Assembly (NCBI GenBank): GCA_034003585.1
Contig: JAVEYH010000076.1
Location: 1-16,749, forward strand
Reading direction: 5' to 3'
DNA: 16,749 bases
Source of the DNA: JAPXSY01 sp034003585
GTDB lineage: Bacteria > Verrucomicrobiota > Kiritimatiellia > RFP12 > UBA1067
The notes under the pieces are model-generated. The model was not told the DNA's origin and made no database searches. It saw only the letters and a list, made by a program, of their open reading frames with translations. The translations under genes were made by a program, and so were the position numbers. Below are positions 6,937 through 13,700 of the stretch, piece by piece; the first letter of the stretch is position 1, and each line of letters begins with the position of its first letter.

Positions 6937-8793
6937 TCACTCCCGTTTCGCGGGGTCGTCGGCGGATTCCGTGATGCCGTGGTATCGGAAATAGGCTTCG
7001 GCGACCTCGCCGCCCATATAGCGGCGCAGGGTTTTCGGGCTGGACTGGGAGAGGTCCACCATGATGAGGCCGTCCACGACCGAGCTGAAGTCCGGATCCA
7101 CGTTAAAGGCGAGCAGTTTGCCGCTGAGCTTGAGGTACTGGCGCAGCAGCACCGGGATGTCCTTGCCGTCGGGTTCGATCTCCGCGACGTAGTCCGCCAC
7201 CCGGTCAATGTCGTTGAGGTACTCCATATACTCTTTGAGACACCACTCCGACCGGCGCGGTGGCTTGGGAGGGAACTTGGGCTTCACCAGCCAGGCGAGG
7301 TCATCCGCCATGCAGGTTTGGCGCATGGAGGCGAGGATCATGCAGCGCGAGGCCTCGCGGTACTCGTTGGTGATGCTGACCGGGCCGAAGAGCACGCGGT
7401 AGTGCGGGTTGCGCCCGATGAAGGCGGAGATACCTTTCCACAGCAGGAACAGGGAGGTGTAGGCCTTCTGGTACTCGGTGCGGATGAAGGAGCGCCCCAT
7501 CTCAATGGCCGGCGGGATGCGCGCCATCAGGCGCTCGTCGAATTTGAACAGCGTGCGCGTGTAGAGGCCCTTGACCCCGCGTTCCGTGAGGATGCGGTCG
7601 GTCAGGCCGAGGCGGTAGGAGCCGACGATCTCCTGACGCGCGGTGTTCCACATGAAGAGGTGGTTGTAATAGTCGTCGAAGGCGTCGAGGTCGATCGCGT
7701 TGCCGGTGCCCTCGCCGACCGCGCGGAAGGTGGCTTCGCGCAGGCGGCCGATCTCGCGCAGGCAGGAGGGGATCTGGCGGGCCGAGGCGATGTAGACGGC
7801 GAAATCCCCGGCTGCGATCAGGCGGCACGATTCCGGCAGGGAGGCGATCTCGCGCGTCAGCACCTCGGACGAAACAGGGGCGATGATCGGATCGGCGGGA
7901 AGCATCGGCGGGTTCAGCGAAATGAAACGGCGCGTGCGGTGCGTTTCGCGTTCGGCCAGCAGATAGGAGCGGAAGCGCATGTAGCGGATGAGCTGCACGT
8001 CATCCAGCGAGAACGGCTCCAGCGCCTTGGGGGGGAGCGGGGTGCCGATGCGCACCGTGATTTTCCATCCGGTTTTGTTGGCGATCTGCCGCGGCAGCAG
8101 AGAGGTGCGGAAACGCGGGTGCAGGAACCCCGCCACATGGAACAGCACGCTGTTGCGTCCGGGGAAAAACATCGGGATCACGGTGGCGTTGGTTTTTCGC
8201 GTCAGCGCGGCGATGCTCGCGCTCCAGGCGGGGTCGCGCACGCGCAGGGTGCGGCGGTCGAAACTGGAGACTTCGCCGGAGGGGAAGACGATCAGGAGGT
8301 GGCCCTCCTTCAGCCAGGAGAGGCTCTCTTTGAGCGGGCGCAGATTCGCCTTGGCCGAGTTTTTCGACCCGAAGGGGTCGACGAAGATGAAATCGTCCCG
8401 CATCTCCGGAATGGCGCCGAGCAGGTAGTTGGCCATGGCTTTGATGTCGGGGCGCACGCGCCGCAGCAGAGAGAGGAGGATGACCCCCTCGATGCCGCCG
8501 AAGGGATGGTTTGCGACCACGACGACCGCGCCCTCCTTGGGGATGCGGGCCAGATCCGCTTCCGAAAAATCAGTCCGGACCCCGACCGACTGCAGGACGC
8601 GGTCACAGAAGGGGATGTCTTTGGGCATCCGCCATGCGCGCGCATAGATGTCATCGCAAGCGCGCAGGCCGGTGAGGCTCTCAACCGGACGTTTCACGAT
8701 CCGCACCAGCAGCCGCAGCAGGCGGGTGTGGAAAGTGTGGACCGGCAGTTCGAAGATGCGGGGCGCCCGGTTCTCGGTGGGGTTAGGGTCCAT
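6937..8793 (-). CDS. olsF: Bifunctional ornithine lipid synthase OlsF (OlsA-like plus OlsB-like acyltransferase)
   Basis: A 618-aa two-domain acyltransferase. The N-terminal half is a PlsC/OlsA-like lysophospholipid acyltransferase: NHPFGGIEG at residues 95-103 (catalytic His96, acidic residue Glu102) and FPSGEVS at 170-176. The C-terminal half (about 315-480 and beyond) is the hemolysin-like GNAT domain of OlsB, with LREATFRAVGEGTG, YNHLFMWN, the ELGRSF-like EMGRSFIRTEYQKAY and the GPVSIT motif. This order and length match OlsF, known to make ornithine lipids in some gammaproteobacteria and Bacteroidetes: the C-terminal domain N-acylates ornithine and the N-terminal one adds the second acyl chain. 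The start at 8793 has GGAGG 6 nt upstream; an upstream in-frame extension would run through the preceding gene. It overlaps that gene by 11 bp, so coupling is likely. The substrate amino acid is inferred. Confidence 0.8.
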   Translation of the reverse strand: MDPNPTENRAPRIFELPVHTFHTRLLRLLVRIVKRPVESLTGLRACDDIYARAWRMPKDIPFCDRVLQSVGVRTDFSEADLARIPKEGAVVVVANHPFGGIEGVILLSLLRRVRPDIKAMANYLLGAIPEMRDDFIFVDPFGSKNSAKANLRPLKESLSWLKEGHLLIVFPSGEVSSFDRRTLRVRDPAWSASIAALTRKTNATVIPMFFPGRNSVLFHVAGFLHPRFRTSLLPRQIANKTGWKITVRIGTPLPPKALEPFSLDDVQLIRYMRFRSYLLAERETHRTRRFISLNPPMLPADPIIAPVSSEVLTREIASLPESCRLIAAGDFAVYIASARQIPSCLREIGRLREATFRAVGEGTGNAIDLDAFDDYYNHLFMWNTARQEIVGSYRLGLTDRILTERGVKGLYTRTLFKFDERLMARIPPAIEMGRSFIRTEYQKAYTSLFLLWKGISAFIGRNPHYRVLFGPVSITNEYREASRCMILASMRQTCMADDLAWLVKPKFPPKPPRRSEWCLKEYMEYLNDIDRVADYVAEIEPDGKDIPVLLRQYLKLSGKLLAFNVDPDFSSVVDGLIMVDLSQSSPKTLRRYMGGEVAEAYFRYHGITESADDPAKRE

Positions 8794-10072
8794 GGTCAGC
8801 CTCCGGGGAACGTGGAAGGTGCGCGAGAGCGAGCACGAACGCGAGGGGGATTCCGATGCCGCGGACCAGCAGCGGGTGCCACACGGCGGTCGCCGCGAAC
8901 GCGGCCAGCGCGCCAACCGCGCCCCATCGCCCGGAACGGGCCGCCGCGCCGAGCGCGGCCGCCAGCATCGCCAGAAACGCGAAGAGCGCGGGCAGACCGC
9001 ACGAGGCGCCCAGCACGAGGTACAGATTCTGGATGTCGGGTTCCGCAGGGCCGGTCGCATTCGGGACCTGCCCGTAGAAAGGGCCGATTTGCTTCTGGTA
9101 GTGGCCGGGGCCCACGCCCAGCCACGGATGGGTCAGGATCATGCTGGCGGCGGCCTGCCACTCCGGGTAACGGCGGGTCGGGAGTCCGGCCGGGTCATAC
9201 AGGGCCACCGATTCGAAATGGCACAGGTCGTTCTCGCGCGGAAGATGCGGCAGGACTTCGGTCTGCCACAGTACCAGCGCCAGCATGACGGGCAGGAACA
9301 CGCGCGCGCCGCGCACCGCGGCCAGGAGCAGAATCACCGCGACCACGGCCCCGTAGGAGGCACCGGAAAGGTTCACCGCGAGACCGGCCAGCAGCAGCAG
9401 CGCGCAGGCGGCCCGAGCCCAGGCGGCGCGGCCGGCTGCGAGCGCGCCGGCCGCGCACAGCGGCAGGGCCAGCGCAAGGAATCCGCCCAGCACATTGCGG
9501 TTCCCGAAGGTGCCGCCCACCAGCAACGGGCTCTCCCGTCCGCCGAGCGCGTTCGCGATGATGTCGAGCGTCTTGGGCTCGGCGAACAGGCGGATCGAGC
9601 CGTGCCCCTCGGGTGAAAAATACTGGACGAGGGCCAGCGCGAGCACGACGGCTGTCGCCGCGCCCAGCGCCAGAAACCCGGGCGGCACGCGGGAGCCGGA
9701 CGCGCCGCCGAACAGCCGTTCCTCACAAAGGAGGGCGGCGAACACGACGGGACCGACGAGAAAATATTCGATCCCCTGAACCCATTCTTTGAGCGCGTCC
9801 AGCCGATCCGCGGCCGCGAACAGCGCCGCGCCCGATGCGAGGATAAAGAGAAGGTGCGTCCAGTGCGGCCGCAGGGAGAGCGCCCTTTTCCCGTCGCGCG
9901 CCAGCAGGCATTCCAGCAAGCCCAGCGCGGCGGCACAGGCCAGAAACAGATCCGCCACACCGAGACGCAAAGAAGGGACCAGCGACCACTGGGTGGGGGC
10001 GGCGCACAACGCGGCAAGGGCGAACCCCCGGAACGCGGCGCGGAGTACCGGCTGGATACGCACTCTGGTCAT
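8783..10072 (-). CDS. O-antigen ligase/polymerase-like (Wzy_C) membrane protein
   Basis: A 429-aa protein with about ten membrane segments and one large periplasmic loop (about residues 270-350), the topology of WaaL/Wzy proteins. Family motifs are GTFGNRNVLGG at 187-197, RYPEWQAA at 301, HPWLGVGPGHY at 315-325 and the following DIQNLYLVLGASCG at 346-359. Members join or polymerise glycans on the periplasmic side of the inner membrane, for example O-antigen onto lipid A-core, or glycans onto proteins. No other glycan-synthesis gene is nearby, so the substrate is unknown. The ATG overlaps the stop of the upstream gene (ATGA), and an AAGGCAGG sequence lies about 10 nt upstream. The 3' end overlaps olsF by 11 bp. 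Confidence 0.83.
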   Translation of the reverse strand: MTRVRIQPVLRAAFRGFALAALCAAPTQWSLVPSLRLGVADLFLACAAALGLLECLLARDGKRALSLRPHWTHLLFILASGAALFAAADRLDALKEWVQGIEYFLVGPVVFAALLCEERLFGGASGSRVPPGFLALGAATAVVLALALVQYFSPEGHGSIRLFAEPKTLDIIANALGGRESPLLVGGTFGNRNVLGGFLALALPLCAAGALAAGRAAWARAACALLLLAGLAVNLSGASYGAVVAVILLLAAVRGARVFLPVMLALVLWQTEVLPHLPRENDLCHFESVALYDPAGLPTRRYPEWQAAASMILTHPWLGVGPGHYQKQIGPFYGQVPNATGPAEPDIQNLYLVLGASCGLPALFAFLAMLAAALGAAARSGRWGAVGALAAFAATAVWHPLLVRGIGIPLAFVLALAHLPRSPEADHGP

Positions 10073-10605
10073 CGGCGCGCACCTGCCTTTTCGATGTCGG
10101 CCGGGACGAAACGCCGGTCGCTGCTGAGCAGGATCTGGTCGAGCCGCACGCCGTCCTCACGGTTCAGGAAGGTGAGGGTGTGCCTGCCCCGGGTGAGCCG
10201 GAGCGGGGGGGCGGTGCGTGAAACCGGATATTTGACCCAGTGCCAGGTTTTGTAGGTGGCGTCCTCGCCAAACAGGAAGGGAGGCTGGTCATCCACCCGC
10301 ACGGTGAACGAGTTGCTGCACTCGCCCTCCCACCAGACGCGGCACCAGAGGGTGAAAACCCCGTCTTCCGGGATCTCGAGGTCGAACCCGGCGAGTCCCG
10401 CCTCGACCTTGGGCGGGTTTCCCGCGCCCTCCGCGATTTCGAGATAGGCGCCGGAGGCCCCCTCGATCCCGTTGGTGACCCCCTTCACGGGAGGTTCGAT
10501 CCGGTCGGCGGTTTCGGCCTCCCAACAGATCCGGATCCCTTTGGCCTGAACGCCGCATGCCAGAAAGAAGCCCGCAAGCAGAATCATCCGTGGTATCGAA
10601 GTCAT
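10069..10605 (-). CDS. Secreted CBM6/CBM35-like beta-sandwich protein
   Basis: A 178-aa protein with a signal peptide (MTSIPR, then a hydrophobic core, cleavage likely after GVQA at residue 21). C17 sits in FLACG, which is a poor lipobox, so lipidation is possible but not favoured. The mature part looks like one carbohydrate-binding-type galactose-binding sandwich: WEAETADRI at 28-36, SGAYLEI at 51-57, FTLWCRVWW at 84-92, SFTVRVDDQPPFLF at 99-112, a Trp-rich KTWHWVKY strand at 119-126, and the closing RGRHTLTFLNREDGVRLDQILLSSD (139-163) typical of CBM35-like modules. It probably binds a sugar or caps a surface glycan. A longer reading from 10689 is rejected because the promoter lies inside it. 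First gene of the three-gene operon. Confidence 0.75.
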   Translation of the reverse strand: MTSIPRMILLAGFFLACGVQAKGIRICWEAETADRIEPPVKGVTNGIEGASGAYLEIAEGAGNPPKVEAGLAGFDLEIPEDGVFTLWCRVWWEGECSNSFTVRVDDQPPFLFGEDATYKTWHWVKYPVSRTAPPLRLTRGRHTLTFLNREDGVRLDQILLSSDRRFVPADIEKAGARR

Positions 10606-10612
10606 GGTGGAC

Positions 10613-10641
10613 AGTATACGGCATCCCACTGTAATCGGCAA
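10613..10641 (-). promoter_or_regulatory. Strong sigma70-like promoter of the CBM-ligase-olsF operon
   Basis: On the minus strand TTGCCG (10641-10636) and TATACT (10618-10613) are separated by exactly 17 bp (4/6 and 5/6 matches to consensus). Only 7 bases separate the -10 box from the ATG at 10605, so transcription should start at or next to the start codon. No Shine-Dalgarno sequence is present. The expected messenger is leaderless. Confidence 0.72.
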
Positions 10642-10651
10642 CATGTTCAGG

Positions 10652-10680
10652 CAGGGTCGTTTCTCCGAAACGACCGCCTG
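10652..10680. terminator. Hairpin between the giant gene and the CBM operon promoter
   Basis: GTCGTTTC-TCC-GAAACGAC (10656-10674) is a perfect 8-bp stem with a 3-nt loop, extended by one more G-C pair or, with a 2-nt bulge, by CAGG/CCTG. It lies about 90 bp after the giant minus-strand gene's stop and 11 bp before the next -35 box. It could terminate the upstream transcript or serve as an operator. There is no T tract. A second small hairpin, CCGGA-TTT-TCCGG (10754-10766), abuts the giant gene's stop codon. Confidence 0.5.
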
Positions 10681-10766
10681 AGGGTCCAAAAGAATAAGCC
10701 GTGGGACAGCGCAAAACGCCGCACTCTTCCGGTCGCGAACCTCGCGCCACGCGCCGGATTTTCCGG

Positions 10767-13700
10767 TCAGCGGATCAGGAGGGCCGAGGTCAGCGGGTGC
10801 AGGACCCGTATCGAGCCGGTGCCCGTGAAATGGTCGTTATCCACGTAATCGGCATTGCTGCCCGACGCGCCCCAGGTGCCTTTGCGTGCCCTGCGGCCGT
10901 TCAGGATCAGCGAGCCCACGGCATCGGTGCAGCCTGCGGCGACAGAAACCTTGCCGCCCTCGATCCGGAGCGTGGCGCCGTCGTCGAGGGCCGCGGAGCC
11001 CAGGATCTTCAGCAGGCCGGCGGTCACGGTCACGTCGGGGCTGAAGCCGAGGCGCGCGGCGGCGTTGACCTCGAGGGTGCCGCCGCTGACGGTGGCGGCG
11101 CCGGAGAAGGTGTTGTTGGTGCCGGAGAGGTGGAGCGTGCCGACGCCCGCCTTGACCAGGCTGAGCGCGCCCATGAGCTGCCCGTTGTAGTAGACCGTCG
11201 AGGAGGACGTCTGCGCCACGGTCAGGGTCGCGGGCGCGGCGCTGGTCACCAGCCGGAAGGGCCCGGGGGTGGTGACGCCGCGCTTGAGGTCGCCGACGGT
11301 CTGGCTGTGGCCGTTGAGGTCCACGACCGCGTTGAGGTCCTGCACCGAGCCGAGCAGCAGCGCGCGCGAGGCGGGCAGCACGTCCGGCGCGTCGAGGCGC
11401 AGGGTCGGCCCGGAGACCTCCAGCGTGTCCCACGCGCTGCCCGCCGCGGCCAGCGCGACCACGCCGCTGCCGCGGGCGTAGACCTTGCGGCCGGCGAGGC
11501 TCACCGGCTGGCCGGAGACGGCGATCAGGCCGCCCGCCCCGGGCGCGAGGGTCAGGTTCCCGCCGCCGCCGAAGCCGCCGGTGAAGGTGAGGGAGGCGCC
11601 GTCCGCGGCCGCGACGCGAGTTGCGGCGGCGAGCGCCACTGGCCCGCTCCAGACGTTGCTGCCGCTGACCGCGGCCAGCGCGTCGGCCTCGCCCGCCAGG
11701 GTCAGGGGCTCCGGCACGCTCACCCCGCCGGCGATCTCCAGCCGCGCCCCGGCCGGCACGTCGGTGCCCGCGTCCGGCGCGCCCAGCGCGAGGTCGTGGG
11801 CCACGCGCAGCGCCCCGCCGGGCGCGACCGCGGTCGGGCCTTCGTACGTGTTGGGGCCCGCGAGCGTGAGCAGGCCGTCGCCCGCCTTGGTGAGCGCGCG
11901 CGGCCCCGCGGCGTCCGACACCGGGCCGGAGACCGTGAGCGACGTGGCGCCCGCGCCCGCGTTGTTGGTCACGGTCCAGGTCTGGTCCGCGGCCAGCGCG
12001 ACCCGGGCCGACACGCCGTACTCCAGCGGGCCGCCGGGGTNNNNNNNNNNTCCGACACCGGGCCGGAGACCGTGAGCGACGTGGCGCCCGCGCCCGCGTT
12101 GTTGGTCACGGTCCAGGTCTGGTCCGCGGCCAGCGCGACCCGGGCCGACACGCCGTACTCCAGCGGGCCGCCGGGGTTCGGGTTCGCGGCCCGCAGGCCC
12201 GCCGCGCCCAGCGTGAGCAGGCCGCCGTCGTCCGTCAGCGCGAAAGGGTTCGCGTGATGCAGGCTCAGGCCATAAAGCGCGATCGGCTGGTTAACCCGCG
12301 CCTCATCGCCCGCGACGGCGAAGTTGAGATAAGCGGAGCCGTCAAAGGAAGGGAGGGCGTCGCGGTCCCAGTTGGCGGGCTCATCGAATGCGGGCTCGGC
12401 GCCGCCGCCGTCCCACACGGTACCGGACGCGTGGTAGAAATCGGGCGTGGTCGCGGAAACGGACGGAGACCAGGACGAGGCGCCGGCGGCGTTGATTGCG
12501 CGAACCCGGTAGGTGTAATGGGTGTCTGGCTGTGTGGCGTCATCCGTGAAGGCGGTTGTCCCGGCCGGCAGGGTCTGCAGCAGACCGAACGCCCCGCCAT
12601 TTACACTACGCTCCAACTCGAACCCCGTTTCGGTTGCTCCGCCATCCTGCCAGGTCAACTCGACGCTCCACAATAGCCCTCGGGTTGCCGTCAGGAACGC
12701 CGTGCGGCGGGGGAGGGGGTTGACGGTCGCGAGTTCGAGCGTCGGCGGCGCGTAATCCGGGTGCTCGCGCGCCGCCCAGAGGGTGCTCGCCGCGCAGAAC
12801 TGATACAGCACGAGCGTCACGAGGCAATTCGTGCCGCAGTTGTCGAAAAGGGTTTCGCCCTCCAGGTCGATTGCGATGCTTTCGCCGGGGGCGGGCACGG
12901 TGCTCTTGCGGTACCCGCCTACGGAGAGGAAGCCGGGGAGAAAGCCGTAAGCGTTGGTATAGTTTTGCGGCGCGTTCCGCCAGGTGATGGTGTTCTCGTC
13001 CCACTCGTCTGAGGAGTCATTGAGCAGCGCCACAAACAGATCGTAATTTCCGTAAAAATCCAGAAACCGGGAGTCGACGAAACGGAGTTTGAGTTGCGCG
13101 GTGGCGATGCCGGCGAGTTCTCCGAGAGGGAACCGGAGATAGGTCTTGGACGCATTGGTCAATGTGGTCCAACTGACCTCATCATCATAATAAAAATACC
13201 CTTCCACCGCCAGCAGCGCATCGTTGCCCAGAGGCGTGTCAGGCCGGTCCCGCTGGATTCTCGCGTCCGCGCCGCCGGGGTCATCCGTGGTGTGGAGAGT
13301 TACAATATAGGGCTGCGGCGTGACGGCGACAGCGGTCTCAGAAGGCTGCCCGGCGCCGGAGGCGTTCAGGGCCGTCACGCGATAGGCGTAAGCGGTATCG
13401 GCGGCGCAGGAGGCGTCCGTGTACGTTTGGGTGGCGGTTGCGGTGGCCGTCACCTCGGCCAGCAGCTCGAACTCGCCGCCCTCGCCGCGCCGCTCGATGC
13501 GGTATCCGGATGCGATCGGCACGGCTTCCCAGATGAGCGACACGGTGGCGGGGGTCGGTGATGTTGCGGTGAGTCCCTGCGGGGCCGCGGGTGTGGGCAG
13601 GTCCGCGAGGGTCAGATTTTCGACGGAGGCCAGGTGGTAATTCAGGTTGTTCGAGGATAGGTGGAAAATTCCCCACAGGGCGGTGGCGGGCATGGCGGGC

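Noticed and set aside
8794..9060. Extended start for olsF far upstream of 8793
   Set aside because: The extra residues are an out-of-frame reading of the ligase gene. The ATG at 8793 has a good GGAGG site, and homology begins there.
6823..9288. Plus-strand open frame of 821 codons opposite olsF
   Set aside because: Mirror of real coding on the other strand, with no recognisable domain; it also spans two real genes.
10069..10605. Lipoprotein call for the CBM-like protein
   Set aside because: FLACG lacks the usual Leu at -3 of the lipobox, and a better signal-peptidase-I site (VQA) follows. Kept only as a minor possibility.
11914..12177. Biological tandem duplication of a beta-helix repeat
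   Set aside because: The copies are identical to the last base, exactly 127 bp, and abut the Ns on both sides. The true autotransporter repeats in this protein are divergent.
10701..12257. Plus-strand open frame of over 500 codons crossing the N gap
   Set aside because: Repetitive Arg/Gly/Ala translation, opposite the beta-helix part of the giant gene, and it runs through an artefactual gap.
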